From contig CAIKFU010000108.1 in assembly GCA_903826775.1 (NCBI GenBank), positions 1 to 64,000 of the forward strand: DNA of 64,000 nt, read 5' to 3'. Of the stretch, positions 1 through 9,536 are shown one piece after another (position 1 is the stretch's first letter; each line of letters begins with the position of its first letter). Under the pieces are notes generated by a model, which was not told the DNA's origin, searched no databases, and was given only the letters and a program-made list of their open reading frames with translations. Both the position numbers and the translations under genes were made by a program. Source of the stretch: an uncultured beta proteobacterium (lineage in GTDB: Bacteria > Pseudomonadota > Gammaproteobacteria > Burkholderiales > Burkholderiaceae).

Positions 1-122
1 ACACGCCAGCGCTTGATTTCTTCACATAAGTTATTTAGATCTGCATAGGATAATTTTTGGACATTCTCTAAGCTCAGGCAACCGCCATCCTGAAGATCTT
101 CAATCGCCTGAGTATAAGCCAT
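1..122 (-). CDS. partial hypothetical protein running off the left edge (MAYTQAIEDLQDGGCLSLENVQKLSYADLNNLCEEIKRWRV...)
   Basis: Open minus-strand frame from ATG at 122 to the window edge; short, no family recognised. Confidence 0.3.
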   Translation of the reverse strand, partial: MAYTQAIEDLQDGGCLSLENVQKLSYADLNNLCEEIKRWR

Positions 123-491
123 ATCGAGGGGTTTTCTTACTAGGCTCAGCAGTGCTTACATGGGTTGCAATAGTCATTATTTTCCAATTGTATATGAGTC
201 GATTACCCATAAAAATATTTTTATTGATATGGATCAACCTTCCCCTGTATTTAAGACAGATGCGTGACTTTTCTAGTATCTGCAGATAAGTAAGGTGAGT
301 TCATGAATTACTCCTGCTGGCCTTGAATCCGCTGTTCGCGTTATGTTGGCGACAGGCAAAAAATTATCTATAGAAGTAGTCAGCTTAAAAAAAGAGTCTT
401 AAGACGGGATCAGGCATCCTTGGCATGATCATTGAGTGTTGGGTTAACCCGACGGCAAAGCGTCACTAAACTGACATAAAACTGAGGTAAA

Positions 492-2030
492 TTGGTCAAA
501 TTTGGTGTTATTTTGCCCTTTTCGTTGTTGCGCTTCAATCTCAAGTTGTGTCGTATTGCTCAATTAGCCACTTTTGTTTATTCAATCTTTGTGGCTGCTA
601 AATTGAAATTGGGAAAGTCTCGTAAATATTTTCTGGTTCTATTTCTGTTTGCGATTTCTGCTTCTGCATTTGCACAAAAGGCAGGCTCTGGTTCAGACCA
701 ATTTGCAAGCATGGATCAAGAAGTTGGCGGTTTCCCAACCGAGGGTACATTCTTCGGATTACCGGCCAACATCCATGGTCAAACCACTTACATTAACCAA
801 CGCTACAGCCCGTTCAACTCGCCCTATGAGGGTATGAATAGCTTATCGTCAGATAAGTCGATGAGTTATACCTGGTCGGCCACGTTGTTTTTTGGAGTAA
901 GACTGGCCCCCAATACCGATTTGTATCTTAATCCTGAGTTGGTTTCGGGAGTTGCTTTTTCGGGATTAACTGGTCTTGGTGGTCCCAGCAATGGTGAGGC
1001 AACGCGCGCCCAAGGCTCCCAGGCTCACTTTTACTCTGCACGTTCTTTTATTCGTCAAACGATTAACCTAGAAGGCGAAAAAGTGGAATTGGAGAATGAT
1101 TCCAATCAAATTAGCCAAATTGTGAGCAGCAATCGCTTTGTTATTACGGTTGGAAATTTTACGACTTTGGATATATTTGACGATAGTCGGTATGCCAAAG
1201 ATCCTCGGGTCCAGTTCATGAACTGGGGCAATATGACGTATTTGGCTTATGACTATGCGGCCGATGCTCGGGGCTATGGTTGGGGTCTAGCCGGTGAGTG
1301 GTACCAAGACAATTGGGTTTATCGCATCTCGAGAATGACAGCACCAGTAGCACCGAATGTGCTGGCCATCGATGCGCATATTTTGAGCCATTATGGCGAT
1401 CAAATCGAGGCTCAAAGGGACCACGTCATTGGCGATTTGCCGGGCAAGGTGAGTATTTTGGGTTACCGCAATAGGATGATTTTGGCGCGTTTTACCAATG
1501 CGACTGCTTACGTGAATGCAAACAATGCGCAAGGTACCTTTGCATTGGAAAATGTGCGTAATGGAGAGCAAATCAAAATGGGTATCGGTCTGAATGCCGA
1601 ACAGGCATTGACTAAGGACTTGGGTATTTATATGCGTTCCTTTATTTCCGACGGTCATACGGAAACCATGGCCTTTGCGGAGGCTGATAGCTCATTGTCT
1701 GTGGGCATGGGAATTAATGGTGGGCGTTGGGGACGTCCAAAAGATACGGGTGGGATATCGGCAATGCTCAATGGCATTTCGTCTAATCGCAGAGCGTATT
1801 TGCAAGCTGGCGGTATTTCAAATTTTGTTGGTGATACACCTTACCCTTATGCAGGTCCAAACCAATCGTTGACCTATAAGCCCGAGCAAATCAGCGAGCT
1901 TTATTACAATGCTTTGGTGGTTAAAGGCGTCTTATTGGGCGTAAATTATCAGCATGTGATTAATCCTGCCTATAACGCTGCCCGTGGCCCGGTCAATATT
2001 TTGTCGTTTCGCATTCATGCTGAGTTTTAA
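492..2030 (+). CDS. carbohydrate-selective porin, OprB-like outer membrane protein (start codon uncertain)
   Basis: 512-aa ORF with signal peptide ending ...SASAFAQ; OprB-like text (NRFVITVGNFTTLDIFDDSRYAKDPRVQFMNWG..., GYGWGLAGEWYQDNW) and C-terminal aromatic F. Confidence 0.75.
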   Translation: MVKFGVILPFSLLRFNLKLCRIAQLATFVYSIFVAAKLKLGKSRKYFLVLFLFAISASAFAQKAGSGSDQFASMDQEVGGFPTEGTFFGLPANIHGQTTYINQRYSPFNSPYEGMNSLSSDKSMSYTWSATLFFGVRLAPNTDLYLNPELVSGVAFSGLTGLGGPSNGEATRAQGSQAHFYSARSFIRQTINLEGEKVELENDSNQISQIVSSNRFVITVGNFTTLDIFDDSRYAKDPRVQFMNWGNMTYLAYDYAADARGYGWGLAGEWYQDNWVYRISRMTAPVAPNVLAIDAHILSHYGDQIEAQRDHVIGDLPGKVSILGYRNRMILARFTNATAYVNANNAQGTFALENVRNGEQIKMGIGLNAEQALTKDLGIYMRSFISDGHTETMAFAEADSSLSVGMGINGGRWGRPKDTGGISAMLNGISSNRRAYLQAGGISNFVGDTPYPYAGPNQSLTYKPEQISELYYNALVVKGVLLGVNYQHVINPAYNAARGPVNILSFRIHAEF

Positions 2031-2130
2031 GGATTGGCTAAAGCCTTCTTTCTTTGGCAATCAACCAAATTACACGAATCTATTCGACTGACTGCTTCTA
2101 GGATAGTAAGCGACTCTCATAGAAATATTT

Positions 2131-2252
2131 CGATAGTCTGCTTTGGCCGATCAGCGGAAGTTCAGAAAAATTTATCCAATGTCTCAAAATGGCCGATTTG
2201 AGACAGTATCCTACGCAGGTCGATAGTCCGCTTTGGCCGAACAGTGGAAGTT
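2131..2252. repeat. two direct copies of a ~32-bp intergenic motif, exactly 90 bp apart
   Basis: 2131-2162 cgatagtctgctttggccgatcagcggaagtt and 2221-2252 cgatagtccgctttggccgaacagtggaagtt. Confidence 0.75.
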
Positions 2253-2369
2253 GGATAAAGATTGCTGACTGTCGCTTATGGGTCGTTTTTTGCCTGCGGT
2301 ACTAATTTTTTGCGAAGGTCATTTCAACATCGCATAATGGCCTGACGATTAAATTTACTTCAATAATTA

Positions 2370-2689
2370 CTAGTCATCAAGATCAAATTTCAGATCTGAT
2401 TCGTAATCTTGACCGCCATAAAAAATACCAATGATTGAAACGCAATCGCGTTCGACTGCAAAAGCAATCACAGCATGTTTTTTGTAGTGGGTAGTTCGCA
2501 GTCCTGGGCGAACATCATTACGATGGTTACCTTTTTGTGGAAAGTTTTTTTTAGGCTTTCGCAATACTCCGCGATCGCATTGACATAATTACTGGCAATG
2601 TTTGGTGAAGTCACGTTTGCAATGTATTGATATAGCGATACCAATTGTTCTTGTGCTTCTGGTGTAAAAATGGCTACGAATTGACTCAC
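2370..2689 (-). pseudogene. ParE/RelE-family toxin interrupted by a frameshift at an A8 tract
   Basis: Two overlapping frames: MSQFVAIFTPEAQEQLVSLYQYIA...AEYCESLKK (N-terminal half) and NFPQKGNHRNDVRPGLRTTHYKKHAVIAFAVERDCVSIIGIFYGGQDYESDL (C-terminal half) together make one ParE-like protein. Confidence 0.75.
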
Positions 2690-2712
2690 GCTTTTGCTAA
2701 AGCTTTTTCATG

Positions 2713-2964
2713 TTAAGCTGCCAGTCTTACTCGTACTTGATCGAGCGTAAGTGCCCTTGCAGGATCAGTCTTTAATGCATCATAGGCTGGCGCCACCGTT
2801 TGAAGTAACCAGCTATCGATGGCTTTATCACGGGCCATCAGAGCGCGTATCCCATCTCGTAGCACTTCACTTTCACTGGCATATTCGCCAGAGGCAACCT
2901 TAGTTTTAACAATATCTGCCATTTCATTTGGCAAGGTGATGCTAAATTGCAGTGTTGTCCTCAT
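2713..2964 (-). CDS. ParD-like type II antitoxin (ribbon-helix-helix)
   Basis: 83 aa, MRTTLQFSITLPNEMADIVKTKVASGEYASESEVLRDGIRALMARD; directly upstream of the ParE-like frames on the same strand. Confidence 0.85.
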   Translation of the reverse strand: MRTTLQFSITLPNEMADIVKTKVASGEYASESEVLRDGIRALMARDKAIDSWLLQTVAPAYDALKTDPARALTLDQVRVRLAA

Positions 2965-3225
2965 CAGGGGCTTCTATATACGATAGGATTTAATCCTGCT
3001 CAAAAGTGATAATTAGGCCAATACTTACCAAAAATACCTGATTTAGGGCAATTTTTGTTTTTTGTCGAACGGTAGCTAAGGGTCGGCAAATACCCGCGGG
3101 GCTTAGTTTGGGTGATGGGCAGTTCACCATCTGATAGCCGCCTGATTGGGAAATTCAAACAAATAGGCTCGGCTAGACCACAAGCAGTCGGTGAAAGAAT
3201 CGATAGAGCAATTTGCTTTAGTGTT

Positions 3226-4212
3226 CTAGTCAATGCTTACATTGGCATTTTTTGCAATCTTGCCCCATTTATCAGTTTCATCTTTAACGTACTGAATAAA
3301 TTGTTTTTGTGTAGCAGGACCAACATCTGCGCCTTGATTTGCCCAAAGGGTTTGAATCTCGGGTGCATTTAATGCCTTGGTTGTGGCGACAAATATTTTG
3401 TCTTGAATTATCTGAGGCGTTCCTGAAGGCACCCAAAATCCATACCAAGAAATGGATTCAAATCCAGGGACACCCGCCTCAGTCATAGTTGGTATATCAG
3501 GAAAAGCTGGCGAGCGTTTTGGCGAAGTAACCGCTAAAGCTCGAATTGATCCTGCTCGAATGTAAGACGCCGCACTACCGAGCCCTTCAAAAATTAGATC
3601 AACTTCACCACCCATGAGGGCCGTCATTGCGGGGCCAGAACCCTTATACGGTATATGTACAAGAGATGTTCCTGTCAATTTATTGAAAATCTCTCCAGCA
3701 AGATGTCTCGTGGTGCCATTGCCAGAGGAGCCATAATTGACCTTGCCCGGGTTGTTTTTTGAATAGCTAATTAATTCTTTTACGGAAGTAATGGGAAGTT
3801 TGTTATTCACCACTAAAACGTCTGGAACAAAAGCTACCCCACGAATAGCAATTAAATCTTTATCAAGCTTGTACGAGAGATTTTTATAGATGCTTTCGGC
3901 AACAGTATGGTGAACCGCCCCCATTAGAATGGTGTAACCATCCGATGGAGCTTTTGCAGCAATAGCCGCGCCAATTGTGCCCCCAGCCCCACCTTTGCTT
4001 TCTACAATCACCTGTTGTCCAAGTTCCTTGGAGAGTTGGGCGGCTAGGGGTCTTGCAAAGGTATCCGTTCCGCCGCCAGGAGGAAATGGAACGATCAGAT
4101 GAACCGGTTTGTCAGGCCAACTTTGCGCACCAGCGTTAAAAGCAAGAGAGCAAAGAACCATTGCAATGGCCGCAATGAGAAAAATTCGCAGTTGAGCGGA
4201 AAGGTAGGTCAT
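3226..4212 (-). CDS. Bug-family tripartite tricarboxylate transporter substrate-binding protein
   Basis: WPDKPVHLIVPFPPGGGTDTFARPLA, ESKGGAGGTIGA, YGSSGNGTTRHLAGE, HIPYKGSGPA; start placed at 4212 because of RBS AGAGGG and the signal peptide (track ORF extends to 4269). Confidence 0.9.
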   Translation of the reverse strand: MTYLSAQLRIFLIAAIAMVLCSLAFNAGAQSWPDKPVHLIVPFPPGGGTDTFARPLAAQLSKELGQQVIVESKGGAGGTIGAAIAAKAPSDGYTILMGAVHHTVAESIYKNLSYKLDKDLIAIRGVAFVPDVLVVNNKLPITSVKELISYSKNNPGKVNYGSSGNGTTRHLAGEIFNKLTGTSLVHIPYKGSGPAMTALMGGEVDLIFEGLGSAASYIRAGSIRALAVTSPKRSPAFPDIPTMTEAGVPGFESISWYGFWVPSGTPQIIQDKIFVATTKALNAPEIQTLWANQGADVGPATQKQFIQYVKDETDKWGKIAKNANVSID

Positions 4213-4290
4213 GCACCCTCTTTTAAGAAGTAGTGTGTAACTGTCCATTCTCATTAAGATTTGTGACATTTAAGTGACGGATGTAATGGA

Positions 4291-4308
4291 TGTATATTGT
4301 TACATACA
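4291..4308. promoter_or_regulatory. dyad TGTAT-N8-ATACA in the divergent Bug/phnA intergenic region
   Basis: tgtatattgttacataca; inverted half-sites between divergent starts at 4212 (-) and 4334 (+). Confidence 0.4.
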
Positions 4309-4333
4309 CCTTCTTTAGTAAGCGAGATTGCAA

Positions 4334-5623
4334 ATGGCCTCAATTGCCTTAACTAAAACCATTCAAGTTAATGGGACAAATTATCAATGGCCTAAAAAAC
4401 CCACTGTATTGGTTTGCATTGATGGGGGAGACCCCGAATATCTTCAGCAGCTATTGGCCGAGGATGCAATCCCGAATATTGCCCGGTTTATCAAGCACGG
4501 TTTTAGTACGGTGGCTGATGGCACGATGCCTAGCTTTACCTGCCCAAATAACATGTCGATTATTACGGGTACCCCCGCATCTAAACATGGCATATCTGGT
4601 AACTACTACTTGGATACCAAAACGTGGAAGCCAGTGGTTATGACCGGCCCTGAATTACTCAGAGGCGATACCATTTTGGCAAAATTTGCGGATGCTGGCG
4701 CTAAGGTGATTTCAATTACCGCTAAAGATAAATTGCGCAAGCAGCTGAGCAAAGACCTCGACATCTCAAAAGGCAATATCTCTTTTTCATCTGAATTTGC
4801 AAGCAAATGCACTCTTCAAGAAAATGGCATTGAAAATGTCTTGGAGCTTGTGGGGATGTCAGAGCCTAATATCTATTCGATGGAACTCTCTTTATTTGTA
4901 TTGAAAGCAGGCATTAAACTCTTGGAGCGTGAAAAGCCCGACTTGATGTACCTCTCATTAACGGATTGGGTGCAACACAAGTACGCCCCCAATGACGCTG
5001 AAGCCAAGCGTTTTTATCAAGAATTAGATAAATGCTTCGGCGAGCTTGATCAGTTAGGCGCCGTGGTTGGCTTGACTGCTGATCATGGTATGAGCGATAA
5101 ATCGAATAAAGAAGGCAAACCGAATGTCATCTGGCTCCAAGATATATTGGATAAAAAATTAGGTAAAGATGATGTTCAAGTAGTCTGCCCGATTACCGAT
5201 GCCTATGTTGGGCATCATGGTGCATTGGGCGGCTTTGTTAGGGTTTGGTGTCGTGGTAAGGCAACCCCTCAAGATGTGATTGAAGCTATTGCTGGAGTCG
5301 ACGGTATTGAGCAGGCTTTAGATAAAGAAAACATTTGTAAATTATTTGATCTTCCTCCTGATCGAGAAGGTGATGTAGCAGTCATTGCCAGAAAAGATGT
5401 TTGCATTGGGTCTTCCGCTAGCAATCACGATCTATCTGGTCTTGAGGGTCATCGGCTGCGGACTCACGGTGGAACATCTGAAGCGAAGGTGCCCATTATT
5501 TTTAACTACCCTTTAAATGATGATTACAAAGCTAAAGCTGGAGTAAGTACGTTAAAAAGCTATCAGTTAATGGATTACGCCTTAAACGGTTTGGAAGTGG
5601 GTTGGGGTGTCGATATATTGTGA
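4334..5623 (+). CDS. phnA: phosphonoacetate hydrolase
   Basis: Alkaline-phosphatase-superfamily layout: VLVCIDGGDPEYLQ, TMPSFTCPNNMSIITGTPASKHGISGNYYLD, LTADHGMSDKSN, HRLRTHGGTSEAKVPIIFN; matches PhnA-type phosphonoacetate hydrolase. Confidence 0.85.
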   Translation: MASIALTKTIQVNGTNYQWPKKPTVLVCIDGGDPEYLQQLLAEDAIPNIARFIKHGFSTVADGTMPSFTCPNNMSIITGTPASKHGISGNYYLDTKTWKPVVMTGPELLRGDTILAKFADAGAKVISITAKDKLRKQLSKDLDISKGNISFSSEFASKCTLQENGIENVLELVGMSEPNIYSMELSLFVLKAGIKLLEREKPDLMYLSLTDWVQHKYAPNDAEAKRFYQELDKCFGELDQLGAVVGLTADHGMSDKSNKEGKPNVIWLQDILDKKLGKDDVQVVCPITDAYVGHHGALGGFVRVWCRGKATPQDVIEAIAGVDGIEQALDKENICKLFDLPPDREGDVAVIARKDVCIGSSASNHDLSGLEGHRLRTHGGTSEAKVPIIFNYPLNDDYKAKAGVSTLKSYQLMDYALNGLEVGWGVDIL

Positions 5624-5888
5624 AGAAATAGCACAAAAGCATACAAATAGGATTTCATAGGGTAGTTTTCTGTGAGGTGACCGTCTTTAATGGGTCGACA
5701 AGCGACTAGAGGTTAATTGAAGGCTCGGCGCCGCTATTCGTTAATTAATAGTTGTTGAGACAGATTTTTAAATAGTCGAAATACGGCCAGAAGAAGTCAT
5801 CCGCCCCTAGAATTCTAAGAATTGCTAATGATCCCCTGTAGGCTTAAAATGGAGCAATCAAATTGGTTTTAATAAAAAGGGTTATGCC

Positions 5889-6314
5889 ATGAAAATACTG
5901 CTGCCAATCGACGGTTCAACATCGTCACTTCATGCCGCAAAATACGTTGCTAAACTGGCTAAAAATACGCGCAGTCCTGTTGTGGTTACATTGGTGAATG
6001 TGCACGACGATGCTGGGTTGAATCATGTAAAGCAATTCGTCTCCAAAAGCGTTGTGGACGATTATTTGCGCGAATTAAGCGAAAAGGAACTCAAGTCGGC
6101 GCAAAGGGTATTGGACTCGGCCCGTGTGAAACACAATATGGCCATCAAGCGTGGTCACATTGCCGATGAAATCGTTGCCCTTGCCAATAAAGATAAGGTT
6201 GACATGATTGTGATGGGCGCAAAGGGGCGAAGTGGTTTTGTTGACGTCTTAATGGGCTCAGTTGCACAACGTGTTTTAAGTACTGCAAAACAACCCATAT
6301 TGCTCGTTAAGTAA
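5889..6314 (+). CDS. universal stress protein (UspA family)
   Basis: MKILLPIDGSTSSLHAAKYV..., VDMIVMGAKGRSGFVDVLMGSVAQRVLSTAKQPILLVK. Confidence 0.95.
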   Translation: MKILLPIDGSTSSLHAAKYVAKLAKNTRSPVVVTLVNVHDDAGLNHVKQFVSKSVVDDYLRELSEKELKSAQRVLDSARVKHNMAIKRGHIADEIVALANKDKVDMIVMGAKGRSGFVDVLMGSVAQRVLSTAKQPILLVK

Positions 6315-6405
6315 TCCCTATCGGTGGGTTTCTTAGTTGGAATCAAAGGCGCTAGTCACTTTTGTTTTTCCGAAGTAGATTATTGAATTTGAATGGAATT
6401 TGGCA

Positions 6406-6630
6406 ATGCGAAAGACGATTGAATTGCTACTCTCAGTGGGCTTATTTCTAGGAATGAGCCATAAGGCCTTTGCCCAGTTTGGCGAAGTAATTCTTGGTGC
6501 TGCTTTAATTGGCGGCGGCGTTTTCGCCTGCTCAAAAACGACCCCGTCAGATGAGCCACCAAGTAGGCCAATAGTGGTGAATTCGACCTCGGCTATTCAG
6601 AACCCAGTCACTCCTACGTTGATCATTTAG
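6406..6630 (+). CDS. small putative exported protein
   Basis: MRKTIELLLSVGLFLGMSHKAFAQ signal-like N-terminus; no family recognised. Confidence 0.4.
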   Translation: MRKTIELLLSVGLFLGMSHKAFAQFGEVILGAALIGGGVFACSKTTPSDEPPSRPIVVNSTSAIQNPVTPTLII

Positions 6631-6694
6631 TTGGCAAAAACATCTAGTGTGCCTAAATGCTATGAAGGACTACTTTAGCCCTCAAGTGGGATTC

Positions 6695-7360
6695 ATGCGA
6701 AGGTTTTTGTTGATTGTTTGGCTTTTAACCTTTACCACTTCTGTTTTGGCAGGTCAGCTTGCTAGCCCACTACCTGTCGGCGGCTTTTCTCATGATTACA
6801 ATATTTATCTTGGCGACTCCAAAATTGGCGAGCACCACATTCGAATTCAGTCTGCCAATCAGATGATACAAGTGTCACATCGAATTCAAATGAATGCCAC
6901 CTTTGTATTTGTAACCCTGTATGAATTGCAACATGAAAGTCATGAATTGTGGATGGAGGATGATTCGCCACAAAGGGCAAAACTCATTTCCTATGAAAGC
7001 AGCTCTATCGAAAATGGCACCCCTTACAAGGTTTCCGGAAAGTCAACCGATGGTGGATTTCAAATCGTCACGGCTACCGGAACTGTCATGGCCCCTAAAG
7101 ACATTGCGACAACCGATTCTTTTTGGGTGGATATGAGCGTTCTTCATCCGCAACTTCTCGATAGCGTTAAGGGGAAAATCGTTCCCGCTGCCGTAAAGGC
7201 GCTGGGTAGTGTTGTGGAATCCGGTAAAAAAACAGAGAGGTATGAACTGGAGGCTGGAGATCGATCTGCAGAGGGATGGTTTGCTAACGAAATTTTGGTG
7301 AAGGCAATCATTAATCGCGGTGGCCATCAAATCTACTACAAACCAGTGCAGACCCAATAA
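6695..7360 (+). CDS. secreted protein of unknown function, DUF6134-like
   Basis: Signal peptide MRRFLLIVWLLTFTTSVLAG followed by a FSHDYNIYLGDSKIGEHHIRI beta-rich region. Confidence 0.6.
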   Translation: MRRFLLIVWLLTFTTSVLAGQLASPLPVGGFSHDYNIYLGDSKIGEHHIRIQSANQMIQVSHRIQMNATFVFVTLYELQHESHELWMEDDSPQRAKLISYESSSIENGTPYKVSGKSTDGGFQIVTATGTVMAPKDIATTDSFWVDMSVLHPQLLDSVKGKIVPAAVKALGSVVESGKKTERYELEAGDRSAEGWFANEILVKAIINRGGHQIYYKPVQTQ

Positions 7361-7510
7361 GGTATGGTTCAGAGGGCAATCAGTATCCTTTGATCCTGGG
7401 ATTCGGTCCTTGTGGGCCACCAGAAATGGTCGGAAAATAGCATCAGCCGAGTCGGTAGTAATGCATGACGCGCATCTGCTTTAGAGCAAAAAAATTTACT
7501 TGCACAGAAC

Positions 7511-8152
7511 TTAACGTTTACTCCAGCAAAGCTTTAATTCTGCCTGCAGGCGACCGGGTTGAAGTAGTTTCTTCGTTAACTCCGTAGCCTCTTGAATCAT
7601 CGGTAACGTCATCGCATTGGCTAGGCCTTGCCTGTTGCGGGCTGCTTGGCTATTGGCATTCGTGTCTAGTGCTACTGATACGTTGTACAACGCCAATGCC
7701 AAAACCTGATCTTGCGACACGCCCTGTCCTTTTTGGTACAAGACGCCCAGATTACTCAGGGCATCGATATCGCCACTCTCAGCCGCAGGCCGATACCAGC
7801 GTACAGCCTGAACGTAATCTACCGGCATGCCGATGCCATGTTCGTACATGGCGCCAAGGTTATATTGGGCATCGGCGTTTCCTTGCTTTGCTGCTTTTTG
7901 ATACCAGTCGGCAGCCTGTCGAAGATTGACTGGCATGCCAAATCCTTTCTCAGACATAACCCCCATTGCATATTGGCTGCGGGCATCTCCGTGATTCGCA
8001 AGTGGTCGTAGCGTCGTAATGGCTTCCGAATAATTCCCAGCTGAAAACGCGGTTGCAGCCTCGTCAAAGCCGGCATCAGCAGATGCAATGAATGCCCATC
8101 CCAACAAAATTGGAATGAAACGGACTAAGCGTATTTTTTTGTTTTCAGTCAT
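7511..8152 (-). CDS. Sel1-like repeat (SLR/TPR) exported protein
   Basis: Repeats ARSQYAMGVMSEKGFGMPVNLRQAADWYQKAAKQGNADAQYNLGAMYEHGIGMPVDYVQAVRWYRPAAESGD. Confidence 0.9.
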   Translation of the reverse strand: MTENKKIRLVRFIPILLGWAFIASADAGFDEAATAFSAGNYSEAITTLRPLANHGDARSQYAMGVMSEKGFGMPVNLRQAADWYQKAAKQGNADAQYNLGAMYEHGIGMPVDYVQAVRWYRPAAESGDIDALSNLGVLYQKGQGVSQDQVLALALYNVSVALDTNANSQAARNRQGLANAMTLPMIQEATELTKKLLQPGRLQAELKLCWSKR

Positions 8153-8478
8153 CTATCAATATTGTTGCACGAGCAATTTTTCTATGGGATTTTCAATTTT
8201 AAAGGCCGCTCTCCACCAATTAACCTACCTACGCGCAATGCCGATTGCCGATCCAAAGTAGACGACGGTTACTCCGCTGTTAACCCTGTGTTACTTGGCA
8301 AAAACCGTTGTTTCACAGCAAACATGCGTTGCGGACAACTTGCGTTTGGGCGAGCCCAATTAAATTTAAATGCTCATAAACCAAATTCGCCCATGTGTGC
8401 ACGTAACTAGTGCAATTTGATTTTTTCTGCATCTTATTTGTGCGAAATGGGTAACTCTTGGCATTCCTGATAGGCAGA

Positions 8479-8490
8479 CTTGTATACAAG
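8479..8490. promoter_or_regulatory. perfect palindrome CTTGTATACAAG, candidate GntR-family operator
   Basis: 12-bp perfect palindrome 45 bp upstream of the ABC/allophanate hydrolase operon; fits the T-N-G-T-n-n-A-C-N-A pattern of FadR-subfamily operators. Confidence 0.55.
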
Positions 8491-8534
8491 CAAGTACACC
8501 AATTCTGGCTTGTTAACCCAAAGGAGCCCTAAGC

Positions 8535-9530
8535 ATGAGTAAGTACACATTGAACATCGGACGGCGTCAAGTCTTGCAAGTAGGGGCGGTCAGCGCGGTT
8601 GCCGCTCTTGTTCCCTCGTTTGCCAAAGCGGCTGACGACAAAATTCAGATTGGCTATTGGCCTATTGCTAGTGGCTTACCTTTTTATGTGGCTCTTGAAA
8701 AGGGCTACTTTAAGGATGTTGGCCTGAACGTAGAGGGTGTTAAATTTGCCAGCCCCAACCAAATTGCTGAGGCCATGATTGCAGGGCGTATTCATGGCTC
8801 TGCCAATGGCACAGCTTCTGCGGCATTGGCCCTTGCAGAAATCACATCACCGAACCTGTTTAAGATTATTTGCTCAAATCCCTCAAATGCCAAATACGTA
8901 TTGGATGAAGTCTTGATACCGGCAGATAGTAAAGTTAAAGCGATTAAAGATTTTCCTAAGGATGTCAAATTTGGTTGCGGGCCCGGGATTCAAAACGTGA
9001 CTTTGGCCAAAATCATTCTTGAAAAAAATGGTTTACCAAACGTTCAGCCTATTGAATTGCCGGTAGGGCAACACATTCCCGCGTTGGCAGCCGGGCAAAT
9101 AGATGCCGTGTATACCCTGGAGCCATCGGGAACGATCGGTAAAGTTAAAGGCGTCTCGCGCGTTTTGGAAGCCGGGGTTATTTCCAAATACATGCTGGGA
9201 GACCCTATGGCGCCGTGGTTTGGTGGATCGGCATCCCTTACCACCACGCTCATTAAAGAGCGCCCAACCGATGTCAAGAAATTCATACTCGCTTATGCCA
9301 AGGGGGTTGATTTTGTTCGCAAGAACCCAGAAGAGTCTAGAAAATCGCTTGATGGCTTTACCGCCATCGAAGAGGCGGTGGTCAAAGAAGTGCCATTGGC
9401 GAACTTCGTGATGTTTAACGAATTCAAGCCTAGTGATATTGCCTACTTCCAAAAATACTTCGACGTATTTAGCGATCGCAAGATCTTTTCTAAGGTAGTG
9501 GATGTCAAACCCCTTATCTACGGCAGCTAA
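8535..9530 (+). CDS. ABC transporter substrate-binding protein, NitT/TauT (NMT1/SsuA-like) family
   Basis: RRQVLQVGAVSAVAALVPSFAKA Tat-like leader; KIQIGYWPIASGLPFYVALEKGYFKDVGLNVE. Confidence 0.9.
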   Translation: MSKYTLNIGRRQVLQVGAVSAVAALVPSFAKAADDKIQIGYWPIASGLPFYVALEKGYFKDVGLNVEGVKFASPNQIAEAMIAGRIHGSANGTASAALALAEITSPNLFKIICSNPSNAKYVLDEVLIPADSKVKAIKDFPKDVKFGCGPGIQNVTLAKIILEKNGLPNVQPIELPVGQHIPALAAGQIDAVYTLEPSGTIGKVKGVSRVLEAGVISKYMLGDPMAPWFGGSASLTTTLIKERPTDVKKFILAYAKGVDFVRKNPEESRKSLDGFTAIEEAVVKEVPLANFVMFNEFKPSDIAYFQKYFDVFSDRKIFSKVVDVKPLIYGS

Positions 9531-9536
9531 TTTCCC

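Noticed and set aside
441-450. GGGTTAACCC palindrome upstream of the porin
   Set aside because: Ten-base palindrome with no spacing or family support; expected by chance at this frequency
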